A stretch of 64,000 nt of DNA, from the NCBI GenBank assembly GCA_965116055.1, contig OZ220466.1, forward strand, positions 3,038,001-3,102,000, written 5' to 3'. The position numbers and the translations under genes are program-made. The notes beneath the pieces are model-generated. The model did not search any database. It was not told the origin of the DNA and saw only the letters and a program-made list of their open reading frames with translations. Each line of letters opens with the position of its first letter. Position 1 is the first letter of the stretch. Source of the DNA: Bin55 sp965116055 (lineage in GTDB: Bacteria; Pseudomonadota; Gammaproteobacteria; Pseudomonadales; Azotimanducaceae). Shown in pieces: positions 43,246 through 52,830 of this stretch.

Positions 43246-44196
43246 ATGCTTCAGGTCATCCGCAACTCGCTGTTTGCGCTCTTTTCACTTAGTTTCATTT
43301 GCCTACCGATTGCTGCCGAGGACATATGGACAGCTGCGGCTGAGGGTGACACCAAGACCCTTCGAAAACTGATCAAAGAAGGACAAGACGTCAATGCAGC
43401 AGATCCCGGTTTCGGTTTCAGCGCGTTGACTTTCGCCGTGTTACAGAACCAGCCTAAAGCCGTCCGGATCTTGGCTAGAAACGGCGCAGATGTCAGTACT
43501 GGCCAGCTCGATGGGAATACGCCTTTGCACGCAGCCGTCTTTGTAGGCCACGACAAGGTCGTAAAGGAATTGTTGCGTGCCGGTGCCGATCCCACACAAG
43601 CCAACAATCAAGGGCAACTTCCTGCTTCGACGGCGCAAACGGATTGGCAAACAACCCAGTATCTCGCATCCATGCTTCAGTTGACGCTGGATGAAGACGA
43701 AGTTAACGCCGGCCGTGAGAAGGCGCTTGAACTTATCAACAAGGCTATAGACAAGCTCGCCAGATCGGATATCTGGCTTGCGGTCATAACGGGTAACGAA
43801 CGTGCAGTTAAAAGATTAGCGCGCAAAGTCGATGACCTCAATGCAAAGGAGGAAGCGAGTCGCACGACGCTATTGATTTTGGCAGCCATCAACGGATATG
43901 CAAATATTGTCGAGACATTAATTGACGCGGGGGCGGATGTCGATGTTCGTGGGGACGACGGCGCGACCGCCCTACTTGTTGCCGCATTTTTCGGTCGCGC
44001 GGATGCTGTCGAAGTGTTGCTCAAGCACGGTGCAGACACGTCAATCTCAAACAACGAAGGTATTACGCCGCTTGCCGCCGCGCAAGCCGACATGTCTGTA
44101 GTGGACTATATCGCAGGCATGCTCAACCTTGAACTAGATTATGACGAGGTCATCGCAGGCAAACGAACTGCAGCAACGTTGCTTTCGGATACTTAA
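43246..44196 (+). CDS. Exported ankyrin-repeat protein
   Basis: A 316-residue protein with a signal peptide (SLFALFSLSFICLPIAAE, cleavage near residue 24). Ankyrin repeats form two groups: about residues 28-130 (FSALTFAVLQNQPKAVRIL, GNTPLHAAVFVGHDKVVKEL) and about 180-290 (TTLLILAAINGYANIVETL, GATALLVAAFFGRADAVEVL). The two halves look like duplicates; each ends in MLxLxLDEDEV or MLNLELDYDEV. A periplasmic protein-binding role is likely. The gene ends overlapping the convergent membrane protein by four bases. Confidence 0.85.
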   Translation: MLQVIRNSLFALFSLSFICLPIAAEDIWTAAAEGDTKTLRKLIKEGQDVNAADPGFGFSALTFAVLQNQPKAVRILARNGADVSTGQLDGNTPLHAAVFVGHDKVVKELLRAGADPTQANNQGQLPASTAQTDWQTTQYLASMLQLTLDEDEVNAGREKALELINKAIDKLARSDIWLAVITGNERAVKRLARKVDDLNAKEEASRTTLLILAAINGYANIVETLIDAGADVDVRGDDGATALLVAAFFGRADAVEVLLKHGADTSISNNEGITPLAAAQADMSVVDYIAGMLNLELDYDEVIAGKRTAATLLSDT

Positions 44197-44612
44197 GCTC
44201 TTTGAAAGTGCCGACGTCCGCGCCACAAGGCAATCGTCGGCACTAGAAGAATCGCCATCGAAATTGAGCCGACAAGCCATCCGCCACCATGCGGAGAGAT
44301 AAGATTCCAGATGAGCATCGCTATGGCGATTTGTGCAGCATACAACGCAGCAAGGGGATGCATCCAACGACTCATTCGCCAAAATCCCCAGGCGCCGGCA
44401 CCGTAAATCAACCAATGAATCGGCGCCGTTGCTTTAGCCCACCATCCCGTCACTGAAAACCCAAACCATACCTCCACATCCTCGGCGACCGGCTTGACAA
44501 ATAGATCGAACGGCATGTAGATAAAAGTCATGTAGAGGCAAAATAGCCACATCAAATTCATCCACCAGGGCCGCTTCCGCCATTCGGCTACGAGTGCATG
44601 TGTCATAGTCAT
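44193..44612 (-). CDS. Four-helix integral membrane protein, hypothetical
   Basis: 139 residues, very rich in Trp. Four hydrophobic segments can be seen: about 16-36, 60-80, 84-104 and 110-130. No known family recognised. It is convergent with the ankyrin gene and divergent from the thiolase-like gene. A role with that neighbour cannot be shown. Confidence 0.7.
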   Translation of the reverse strand: MTMTHALVAEWRKRPWWMNLMWLFCLYMTFIYMPFDLFVKPVAEDVEVWFGFSVTGWWAKATAPIHWLIYGAGAWGFWRMSRWMHPLAALYAAQIAIAMLIWNLISPHGGGWLVGSISMAILLVPTIALWRGRRHFQRA

Positions 44613-44721
44613 CTAGGTTTGATGGGGTATATCAAAGCCCGCGTCGCGCCCCAAAGGAAGTCCCGAACTTGAACGAATAAAGCCGCTTCGTACACTTCGC
44701 AACGCACAGGCCTCGGTTTAG

Positions 44722-45927
44722 ATGACATTGAAATTAGAAGGCAAAGCGGCCATCGTCGGCTACCACGAATACCCGCACATTCGGAAATTTACAGGTAAGC
44801 GTAAGTTTACTCTAGGCCAATGGGCCGACCTCACGCGCTTAAGTCTTGATGACGCTGGATTGGAAGCGCAGGACATAAACGGTCTCGTTTGTACCGAAAT
44901 TCGCGAGACAGTTTCGTTTACGCCGGCCACCATCGTCGAGTACCTCGGCCAACCGGTTAACTTCGCAGAACGCGTCGACTTGGGCGGCGCGAGTCCCGTA
45001 GGCATGGTGTGGCGTGCGGCAGCAGCGATTGAGCTAGGCCTGGCAGATGTTGTCGTATGCGCTTTACCGGCGCAGCCGATTCCGTCTAATCCCAATCCGG
45101 CGCCGATTGACCCACGTCGTTACTTTCAATCATCCAGTGTCAATTGGGGTTCACCCCAAGCAGAATTTGAGATTCCCTACGGGAATCTAGCACAGAATTG
45201 TGGTTATGCCATGATCGCTCAGCGCTATGGCGCAGAGTATGAATACGACGCTAACGCGATGGCGAAGTTGGTCGTTGATCAGCGACGTAGCGGAGCGCTT
45301 AACCCCAACGCCGTTTTTTACGAGAAACCTGTCACGGTTGAGGATGTACTGAATAGCAAACTTGTCGCGGACCCTCTCCGGATGCTCGAAATTGTGATGC
45401 CTGTGGCAGGTGGCGCAGCGGTGATTGTCGCTAGCGAGGACATAGCCAAGCGGTGTAAACACCGACCCGTGTGGATCAAAGGGTTTGGCGAACATCTCAC
45501 CATGAAAACGCCGACGTATGCAGACGATTTATGCCGTAGTCCCGTTGGGCCGGCATCAGCCATCGCTTTCGACATGGCCGGTGTGGCTCGCGACGATATT
45601 GACGCGTGCGAAATCTACGACTGTTACACCATCACGGTTTTACTCACGTTAGAAGATGCTGGATTCTGCCAGAAAGGCGAAGGGATGGCATTTATCCGAA
45701 CGCACGACCTTTCCTGTTTCGGTGATTTTCCCGTAAACACGCACGGTGGCCAGCTCGGTATGGGGCAGGCAGGAGGCGCCGGGGGCATGACGCAGGTCAT
45801 TGAAGGGGTACGACAGATTATGGGTCGAGCCGAACAGCGACAGCTACCACGGTGTGACCACGTATACGTATCCGGGACAGGAGGCATCATGAGTGAACAA
45901 GCTGCACTGATATTGAGTGGCGATTAA
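44722..45927 (+). CDS. Thiolase-fold protein, lipid-transfer (Ltp2-like) type
   Basis: A 401-residue thiolase-fold protein. The usual nucleophilic Cys is missing: the aligned stretch is DLGGASPVGMV. The C-terminal Cys motif is replaced by GTGGIMSEQ, while NTHGGQLGMGQAGGAGG is kept. These changes are typical of non-condensing lipid-transfer proteins such as the steroid retro-aldolase Ltp2. The next gene is a DUF35 protein (stop and start overlap by 11 bp), the usual partner. The pair may cleave a carbon chain from a CoA-linked substrate, by analogy with Ltp2-ChsH2. Confidence 0.85.
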   Translation: MTLKLEGKAAIVGYHEYPHIRKFTGKRKFTLGQWADLTRLSLDDAGLEAQDINGLVCTEIRETVSFTPATIVEYLGQPVNFAERVDLGGASPVGMVWRAAAAIELGLADVVVCALPAQPIPSNPNPAPIDPRRYFQSSSVNWGSPQAEFEIPYGNLAQNCGYAMIAQRYGAEYEYDANAMAKLVVDQRRSGALNPNAVFYEKPVTVEDVLNSKLVADPLRMLEIVMPVAGGAAVIVASEDIAKRCKHRPVWIKGFGEHLTMKTPTYADDLCRSPVGPASAIAFDMAGVARDDIDACEIYDCYTITVLLTLEDAGFCQKGEGMAFIRTHDLSCFGDFPVNTHGGQLGMGQAGGAGGMTQVIEGVRQIMGRAEQRQLPRCDHVYVSGTGGIMSEQAALILSGD

Positions 45928-46333
45928 AGTGGATCTAACTAAACCATATCCAGCCCCCATCCCAGATACTCAGTTGTTCTGGCAGGGCTTACGAGATGAG
46001 CGCATCATGCTACAGCGCTGCGACGACTGCTTTACATGGATTTACTACCCGCGCGCTAATTGCCCAAGTTGTTTAAGTTCGAATTTGACTTGGCATCAAG
46101 TGAGCGGCGAGGGTACGCTCTATACCTTTACCGTTACGCGACAAGCGACAGCACCGCACTTTCAGGATGAAGTGCCACAGATGATCGCCATGATTGATCT
46201 TGACGAGGGAGTCCGCCTCACGTCTACGTTAGTGACTGACGAAGCTGAAAAGCCAGTTATCGGTGCCAGGGTAGTACCCGTCTTTGATCACATTAACGAA
46301 GACGTGACGTTACTGCGTTATCGACTTGCTTAG
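45917..46333 (+). CDS. DUF35 OB-fold protein with rubredoxin-like zinc ribbon
   Basis: 138 residues, GTG start inside the preceding gene. A zinc ribbon CDDC...CPSC (about residues 36-55) precedes the OB-fold half (GEGTLYTFTVTRQATAPHFQ). Such proteins bind thiolase-fold partners and complete their active complex. The overlap with the thiolase-like gene supports a two-subunit enzyme. It ends overlapping the convergent LLM gene by four bases. Confidence 0.88.
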   Translation: MAIKVDLTKPYPAPIPDTQLFWQGLRDERIMLQRCDDCFTWIYYPRANCPSCLSSNLTWHQVSGEGTLYTFTVTRQATAPHFQDEVPQMIAMIDLDEGVRLTSTLVTDEAEKPVIGARVVPVFDHINEDVTLLRYRLA

Positions 46334-47232
46334 TCCCAAATCTCCAAAAACTCATCAAAGGCCTGAAACTGACCACCAGTTACCGCAGAAGGCACAATGA
46401 TTGGAGTTTTAACTCCCGCATCAAACCACGCTTCAATCCCTTCACGTACATCCGTCGCCGATCCGAAAAGCGTGGTATCCGCTAACCACCGATCGGTTAG
46501 AAAAAACGGTACTCGATCCAAATCATTGTTTTCGATACAACGCTCGATACCCTCCATTTCTTCGACGTAACCAGCTTCCTTCCAATAATTACGGTAATTC
46601 GGCAACAACGCATAACTGGTTAACGTGCGTCGGTTGACTTCGGCTGCCGCTTGCACATCGTCGTTAACACAGGTGGGGATCATGTTGCCGATGAAGAATT
46701 GATCGTTCGTGCGCGCGTCCTCGCTGAGAACGCCTAAAGACTCGCTCATATGCGATCGAGCACCGTTAGCAAAAACCATACCGTCGCCAATTTCTGCAGC
46801 GAGCTGAATCATGCGCTTTCTTAACGTTGCAAGAATAATCGGCGGCAATTCACCAGCCCTCGGCACGGCCCGCAAATCTGTAACGAAGCGACGTATGTCA
46901 TGTAATGGACTACCTTGCTTAATGCCTAACCGACTCATCGCAGGTGCGTGACTGACGCCGATACCGAACAAAAAACGCTTTCCTGAGATTTCATGAATGA
47001 AGCTCGCAGTGTGTGCGAAATCTTGAACTTGACGGGTATAGATTGGCACGATGGTCGTACCGAACGTGATGCGTTCCGTACGAAACGCCAACGCGACGCT
47101 CAGCGCCAAACTATCGGACATACTAGGGCCATAGATACCCGCAAAGCCGCCTTTTTCAATGCGATCAATCAACGCTAACGTTCGTAAGCGGCGTCCCGGC
47201 ACTGCCGCAAGACTAATAGCTGGTTTATGCAT
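46330..47232 (-). CDS. LLM-class flavin-dependent oxidoreductase
   Basis: A 300-residue protein of the luciferase-like fold. Signature stretches are GFAGIYGPSMSDSLALSVALA, ITFGTTIVPIYTRQVQDFAHTA and FLFGIGVSHAPAMSRLG. These are closest in style to F420- or FMNH2-dependent members. It ends head-on with the DUF35 gene, so it could share its pathway but not its transcript. Cofactor choice and substrate are open. Confidence 0.83.
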   Translation of the reverse strand: MHKPAISLAAVPGRRLRTLALIDRIEKGGFAGIYGPSMSDSLALSVALAFRTERITFGTTIVPIYTRQVQDFAHTASFIHEISGKRFLFGIGVSHAPAMSRLGIKQGSPLHDIRRFVTDLRAVPRAGELPPIILATLRKRMIQLAAEIGDGMVFANGARSHMSESLGVLSEDARTNDQFFIGNMIPTCVNDDVQAAAEVNRRTLTSYALLPNYRNYWKEAGYVEEMEGIERCIENNDLDRVPFFLTDRWLADTTLFGSATDVREGIEAWFDAGVKTPIIVPSAVTGGQFQAFDEFLEIWD

Positions 47233-47353
47233 GGCATCTCCTTTGCATGATTGAGTAAGTGAGCTACGTATCCAGACTGCTGATCCGATGATTCATGGCA
47301 GATTGAACATGGCCAAATACGAGTGCCGCTAAGTTTGGTACAAGGCTAACTTG

Positions 47354-48427
47354 CTATCGCATACTTGCTAATGCATTGAGTAACGCGTCGTTTTGCGATG
47401 GCGTACCGATCGAAATACGAAGTCGATCATGCAGTCGCGGCGTCTTGAAAAAACGAACCAAAATGTTTGCCTGGCGCAAATGCTCGTATGTTCGATCCAT
47501 GCTGCCTTTATCCGGCCGGCGTGGTAGGACAAAATTTGCTTGTGATGTCGGCACATCGTATCCCGCACTGGACAGTGCCTCGCTTACGCGCGTGCGCTCC
47601 GCACGCACCCTATCCCAAGTCCATTGCGCGTACTTGAAATCGTTAAGCGCGGACAGCGCAATTGCTTGGGAGATACTACTGACGTTATAGCTATCCCGTA
47701 CTTTGGTCGAGAGCAAGGCGATAAACTCTGCATCACCTAACAAATAGCCAACCCGGGCGCCGGCCAAGGCGAACCCTTTCGAAAACGTGCGAAGTAAAAG
47801 TAGATGACGGTGCCGTGAAAGCAACGGGACGAGATTGTGCGACACCTTCGGGTCAACAAAATCCACATATGCCTCGTCAATGAGCAATGGACCCAAAAAC
47901 CGCGCGGCAAAGGCGTCTATCTCTTCTGCCGTCAGCAACACGCCGCTTGGCGCGTTAGGATTTGGAATACACACCAAGCGCGCTCGTTGGCCCAGACACT
48001 GTCGCGCCGCATCTACATCTGGCCGAAAATCTTTATTTAGCGCCATCGGTATCCATCGCGCATTCAAGATTGACGCGACGACTGGGTACAACGTATAACC
48101 CGGATCGGTTGAAACCATGACGGTATTCGGCGCTAGGCAAGCAGTTGCGACGAGCCGAATCGCTTCGTCACCGCCGTTCGTGATAAGTACTTGATCCGGC
48201 GATATGCCGTGAAAGTCGGCAATGCTTGCGCGCAACGCGGTTGCCGTCGCATCAGGATAGCGACGCAATGCTTCAAGGTCTAGCTTAGCTAGCGTTTCAC
48301 GCACGGTTGAGCTTGGCGGATAGGGATTCTCATTCGTGTTCAGCTTGACGATTGACCGATCACGAGGTTGTGCACCGTAGACATATCCTTTTACAGCACG
48401 GATGTGATCGGCAAGAAAATCCTTCAT
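47354..48427 (-). CDS. hisC: Histidinol-phosphate aminotransferase
   Basis: About 357 residues from the ATG at 48427, where the family N-terminus begins (MKDFLADHIRAVKGYVYG); an earlier ATG would add an unlikely Arg-rich leader. Motifs are KLNTNENPYPPS, YPD, TNGGDEAIRL, the cofactor Lys in RTFSKGFALAGARVGY and the C-terminal RISIGTPSQND. It transfers an amino group to imidazole acetol phosphate in histidine synthesis. No other his gene is nearby. It is four bases downstream of the AI-2E transporter gene, so co-transcribed. Confidence 0.9.
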   Translation of the reverse strand: MKDFLADHIRAVKGYVYGAQPRDRSIVKLNTNENPYPPSSTVRETLAKLDLEALRRYPDATATALRASIADFHGISPDQVLITNGGDEAIRLVATACLAPNTVMVSTDPGYTLYPVVASILNARWIPMALNKDFRPDVDAARQCLGQRARLVCIPNPNAPSGVLLTAEEIDAFAARFLGPLLIDEAYVDFVDPKVSHNLVPLLSRHRHLLLLRTFSKGFALAGARVGYLLGDAEFIALLSTKVRDSYNVSSISQAIALSALNDFKYAQWTWDRVRAERTRVSEALSSAGYDVPTSQANFVLPRRPDKGSMDRTYEHLRQANILVRFFKTPRLHDRLRISIGTPSQNDALLNALASMR

Positions 48428-48431
48428 ATGC

Positions 48432-49466
48432 CTACGAGTCGCTCGCAGCGCTCGGCGTGTTGCCGAGTAGATCACCCAACCACTGCGTTCTTGAATTGGC
48501 CTCTGCAGCGATTTTGATAGTCATGGTGATCGGCACCGACAACAACATGCCCACCGTGCCGAACATGTAGCCCCAAAATACCAGCGAAAGAAAAACCACC
48601 AGGGTCGATAATCCCAATCGCTCGCCCATAAAACGCGGCTCAATGAAACTTCCAATCACAATATTGATGACCGCAAACAGAATCACCACACCGAAGGCCG
48701 TGCCAGCACCGTGCTGAACGAGCGCAACCAACACAGCTGGTAACGCCGCAATGATGCTACCAATGTTTGGAATGTAGTTCAGCATAAACGCGAGCAACCC
48801 CCACAAAATCGGAAAATCGACGCCGAGTAACCACGTTCCCAAGGCGATGAGACCACCTGTTGCAAGACTGTGGATCGACTTGATCACAATGTAGTGGTGG
48901 ATGTTCGTTGCGAACGCATCAACCCATGATCGTTCCGCATCCGTTGTACGTAGCAATTTGCGTAATTTCTGTGTTAATGCCGAGCTTTCGACCAAAATCA
49001 ACACGAACACCAACAGGATCAGAAAGCTGTTAGAAAGCAAGTTGCCGATACCGCTGAGCGTCTGACTTGCAAGCGACCAGATTGTTGACGCGCTGAGCAC
49101 TTCGTTAAGTTGGAGCGATGTCGGTAGACCGAAGCGAATCAACATCGGTTCCCACGCCGCTAACGTTGCATTCAGTTTGGCAATGTATTCCGGTTGCTTC
49201 GCGTAAAGCTGTTGGGCCGACTCAATAACGACCGCGCCTAACGTCACCGCGAGTAGACCGACCAGGAGCAACGTTACTGCAATGGCAAGTGGCGCGGGAA
49301 CACGTTTTTCGACAAGCCAACCGACCGGCGCGGCGACCAGGGTCGCGATAAAAATCGACAACAATAGCGGTGCAACGATGACCGCCGCTAGTTTCAATCC
49401 CGTCAGGATGACAATCAAGCATGCCGTCGTAATCAGTATTTTGAGTCCGGGCGTGAGCTCGGTCAC
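48432..49466 (-). CDS. AI-2E family transporter (PerM-like)
   Basis: A 344-residue membrane protein with GTG start, overlapping the nitrilase stop. Seven to eight helices are visible, including the long paired start (AAVIVAPLLLSIFIATLVAAP). The family motif near the C-terminus is LLAFMLNYIPNIGSIIAALPAV, followed by FIEPRFMGERLGLSTLVVFL. The family exports small molecules; members differ widely and the substrate here is unknown. Confidence 0.87.
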   Translation of the reverse strand: MTELTPGLKILITTACLIVILTGLKLAAVIVAPLLLSIFIATLVAAPVGWLVEKRVPAPLAIAVTLLLVGLLAVTLGAVVIESAQQLYAKQPEYIAKLNATLAAWEPMLIRFGLPTSLQLNEVLSASTIWSLASQTLSGIGNLLSNSFLILLVFVLILVESSALTQKLRKLLRTTDAERSWVDAFATNIHHYIVIKSIHSLATGGLIALGTWLLGVDFPILWGLLAFMLNYIPNIGSIIAALPAVLVALVQHGAGTAFGVVILFAVINIVIGSFIEPRFMGERLGLSTLVVFLSLVFWGYMFGTVGMLLSVPITMTIKIAAEANSRTQWLGDLLGNTPSAASDS

Positions 49467-50291
49467 GACCTGGCGCCGCGATTCTTCAGACTCGGCAATT
49501 GCGTTCGTACTCGCTCAACCTCAGCCGGATCGATGGTTGTGACAGCGACATCATCTTGATCATCCTCGCACTCAGCAATGACGCGACCCCAAGGATCCGC
49601 GATCAACGCATGACCGAAAGACCTGCGATTGCGATGTTTATGATCGCCGTACTGCGCTGGCGCGATCACGTATGCCTGACATTCGATCGCCCGCGAACGC
49701 AATAAGACATGCCAGTGATCGCGCCCGGTCGAATTTACAAATGCAGACGGTACTGCCAAGGCCGTTGCGCCCTTATCTACTAAATCCTGGTACAGACGCG
49801 GAAATCGCACATCGTAGCAAACCGACAATCCGAGCGTTCCGAAAGGCAACTCGGTAATCACTGCTTCGTTACCAGGCGAAGTGTTGCGAGATTCAAGCAT
49901 TCGTGTCCCGTCCGGCAGATCAACATCAAAGAGGTGAATCTTGCGATAGCTAGCGACAATCCGTCCGTCTGGCACGATGTGTAGGCAGGTGTTGTATGCG
50001 CGGTCATTAGGCGCTCTCTCTGGAAATCCACCAGCGATCACGTGCACCTTATGTTGTGTTGCAATAAGACGGCACGTATCCAGGATGGGTCCTCCCTCCC
50101 GTCTCAAGATCCTCTAACAAAGGGAGTCGTGCGCGATCAGAGCCGATATACGCGAACGCTTCCGGTAAACATACGACTTCAGCGCCCTCGGCTACGGCGC
50201 GCCGACTTAGTTCTTGGGTCGTCTCTAAATTGCGCGGGACATCGGCTGTCGCACAAAGCTGGACGATACCGACCCGACTTTTGCTAGGCAT
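49463..50291 (-). pseudogene. Carbon-nitrogen hydrolase (nitrilase superfamily), frameshifted
   Basis: The N-terminal part (50291 down to about 50100) opens MPSKSRVGIVQLCATADV and contains the catalytic Glu in VCLPEAFAY. The rest (about 50100 to 49463) is in another frame and contains the catalytic Lys in SYRKIHLFDVD and the catalytic Cys in LGLSVCYDVRFP. The two parts join at a 4-bp tandem duplication, TCCCTCCC (50093-50100, + strand). Removing one copy restores LEDLETGG directly followed by PILDTC in one frame. The intact protein would be about 275 residues, of the Nit/omega-amidase type. It may be broken, or a sequencing error. Confidence 0.85.
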
Positions 50292-50369
50292 AGCGTGACT
50301 ACGGAAAATGGCGAATGTTGCAATTTAACAACGGTTGGGTATACCGTTCCTACCCGACACGCAGCTAAC

Positions 50370-51566
50370 TTAAACCGATTCGAACATCGGTAAGGTGCAA
50401 TCCAATTTACGGTCAAGCAGTTTTTCCAATTCAGGTAATACGAACCCATCCGCTTCCGAAACAAAGCTGATTGACACGCCTTCAGCGCCTGCCCGACCGG
50501 TGCGACCGATACGATGGACATAGTCTTCGACGATATCCGGGAGGTCGTAATTCACGACATGGCTAATGCCCTCTACATGCAATCCGCGCCCGGCGACATC
50601 GGTCGCGACGATGTGATTCGTTTCGCCGCCCTTGAATCGACGCAATGCCGCAGTGCGTTTACGTTGAGGCATATCGCCAGATAAGCCTTCACACAACACG
50701 TTACGCTTTTGTAGCGCCTTCAAGACACGTTTTACTTCCGAGCGACGATTCACAAAGATTAATGTGCGCGAAGGATTGCATCGTTGCATAAATTCGTATA
50801 GGACCTGGTTTTTCTCCTCGCGTCCGACGATCCAGAAACGTTGGTCCACCGAGTCCGCGGCGATAGATTCGCTGGGAACATCAATGCGAATCGGCTTGAA
50901 CATCCACTGATCAATCAAACGTCGCACATAATCGTTAAACGTTGCGCTAAAGAACATGGTCTGTCGTTGCCTTCGCTCCGGCGCATGACGCACAATGCGT
51001 CGCACATCCGGTATGAACCCCATATCAAGCATGCGGTCCGCTTCGTCTATCACCAGGATCTCAATGCGGCTTAAATCGACAAGCCCCTGGCGCATGAAAT
51101 CTAATAATCGACCTGGCGTTGCCATCACCACGTCAATGCGTTGGTGTGTGAGCTTATCGCTCTGATCCTTAATGCGCTTACCGCCAACCACTGCCAAACT
51201 GCGGATTCTGGTGTACTTGCTTAACGCATTCATGTCCTGCTTAATCTGCAGCGTCAACTCTCGCGTTGGCGCAAGGATTAGCGCGCGCGGCGAACCGAGC
51301 GGATTAGGTTGTTCTTGCGGAAATTCGATCTGCTGGGTAAGGATTGTCGTCAGAAATGCCGCTGTTTTCCCCGTACCCGTGTTAGCTTGTGCACATACAT
51401 CATGCTGCGATAGAGAGTACGGCAACACTTGACTTTGTACCAAGGTACAGGTTTTAAACTCAAGCGTATCAAGTGCACGCTGTACAGGCTCAGGTAAGCC
51501 CAATTCCTCAAACAGTACGAGCTCAGTACCTTCGGTCTCAGCGTCGCTATTCGACTCATCAGTCAT
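50370..51566 (-). CDS. DEAD-box RNA helicase
   Basis: A 398-residue helicase. Motifs in order: Q-motif region FEELGLPEPVQRALDTL, motif I AQANTGTGKTAAF, Ia PTREL, II IDEADRML, III SAT, IV LIFVNRR, V VATDVAGRGLHVEG and VI HRIGRTGRAG. The N-terminus is short and acidic and there is no long basic tail, so it is a compact form in the RhlB/RhlE range. It likely unwinds RNA during decay or ribosome assembly. Confidence 0.9.
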   Translation of the reverse strand: MTDESNSDAETEGTELVLFEELGLPEPVQRALDTLEFKTCTLVQSQVLPYSLSQHDVCAQANTGTGKTAAFLTTILTQQIEFPQEQPNPLGSPRALILAPTRELTLQIKQDMNALSKYTRIRSLAVVGGKRIKDQSDKLTHQRIDVVMATPGRLLDFMRQGLVDLSRIEILVIDEADRMLDMGFIPDVRRIVRHAPERRQRQTMFFSATFNDYVRRLIDQWMFKPIRIDVPSESIAADSVDQRFWIVGREEKNQVLYEFMQRCNPSRTLIFVNRRSEVKRVLKALQKRNVLCEGLSGDMPQRKRTAALRRFKGGETNHIVATDVAGRGLHVEGISHVVNYDLPDIVEDYVHRIGRTGRAGAEGVSISFVSEADGFVLPELEKLLDRKLDCTLPMFESV

Positions 51567-51594
51567 GGACGGGCCTTAACCATGCGAAATACCT

Positions 51595-52830
51595 TTATGT
51601 CGTTCTCGCCGAGGCTAATTTCACGCTCAAGCCGACGATTTCCATAGCCGATGCTACTTCCTCTTGGGTTGCATAGGTCGGCGCAATGCGGATGTTTGAA
51701 TCGTTCGGATCATCCCCGTACGGATAGGTCGCACCGGCCTCCGTCAACTGCAACCCAGCGGTCGCGGCCAGGTCAACGACTGATTTGGCCAGACCATTCG
51801 GCACGTGGAGCGAAACGAAGTAGCCCCCTGTTGGATGCGTCCAACTAGCGAGCCCAGAATTGCCCAGCTGAGCCTGCAATCCTTGTTCAGCCGCTTCGAA
51901 AAGTGGACGCACAATACGCGCATGTTTTTCCATGTGCGTTAGAAGGCTAGCACGACTAGGAAAGAATCGTGCATGTCGTAACTGATTGACTTTATCAAAA
52001 CTAATGATCATTTTCGACCACCGCGCTTCAAGATCTGCAAGTACGCGTTCCGAACCAGCTAGAAAAGCGACCCCGGCCCCAGCGTGGGTAATTTTTGATG
52101 TGGATGCAAATGCGACAATGTGGTTAAGCGTGCCAGCGTCCTTCGCATACTCGTAGATAGAGGGTAGTTCTACCGGAGATGGTCCAAAATCGTGGACCGC
52201 ATACGCGTTGTCCCAGAGTACGAAGAATGGGGCTTTCGAATCGTTTCGAAGTTGCGGTAACGCGGTAATGCGCCGCACGACTTCTTTTGAGTAAGTACAT
52301 CCTGTTGGATTCGAGTGTTTGGGTACGCACCAAATAAATGCGATACTCGGGTCGCCACGAACGAACGATTCGACCTGATCCATATTGGGGCCGTCGTCCC
52401 CTAATTCCACACAGACCATATCTACGCCAAGGTATTCCGATGCCGCAAAGTGCCGGTCGTAGCCGGGAACCGGGCATAGCGCTTTAGGGGCGTTACCGAT
52501 TAACGCGTTAGAACCGCCTAATCCATGTCGAATGAGGTTATCCACGACGAGATACATAAGTTGCAAGCTGGAATTTCCACCAACGAGGATAAGTTCGGCA
52601 GGAAAATCGGTGAGATAAGAGCCTAGCTCACGGCATTCAGGTATACCGCGTAAACCGCCATAGTTGCGAACATCGACTCCGTCGGAGGAATTGAAGTCGC
52701 CTTGAAGAATACCGTCCAATGCATCCGATAGCGCCAGTTGAGCCTTGCCAGGCTTGCCGCGCGTTAAATTGAGCGAGAGACCTTGATTCTTCAGGGTAAC
52801 GAATTCGCGCTCTAAGGTGGAAATATTCAT
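51595..52830 (-). CDS. PLP-dependent aminotransferase (aspartate aminotransferase-like, type Ic)
   Basis: A 411-residue fold-type I aminotransferase opening LSLNLTRGKPGKAQLALSD. Further motifs are VDVRNYGGLRGIPECRELG, LVGGNSSLQLMY, KHSNPTGCTYSKE, LWDNAYAVHDF and the cofactor Lys in FASTSKITHAGAGVAF. This layout is that of the group sometimes annotated as MalY-unrelated Asp aminotransferases (PF12897). It overlaps argC by ATGA and may supply or use glutamate or aspartate. The exact substrates are not certain. Confidence 0.85.
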   Translation of the reverse strand: MNISTLEREFVTLKNQGLSLNLTRGKPGKAQLALSDALDGILQGDFNSSDGVDVRNYGGLRGIPECRELGSYLTDFPAELILVGGNSSLQLMYLVVDNLIRHGLGGSNALIGNAPKALCPVPGYDRHFAASEYLGVDMVCVELGDDGPNMDQVESFVRGDPSIAFIWCVPKHSNPTGCTYSKEVVRRITALPQLRNDSKAPFFVLWDNAYAVHDFGPSPVELPSIYEYAKDAGTLNHIVAFASTSKITHAGAGVAFLAGSERVLADLEARWSKMIISFDKVNQLRHARFFPSRASLLTHMEKHARIVRPLFEAAEQGLQAQLGNSGLASWTHPTGGYFVSLHVPNGLAKSVVDLAATAGLQLTEAGATYPYGDDPNDSNIRIAPTYATQEEVASAMEIVGLSVKLASARTT

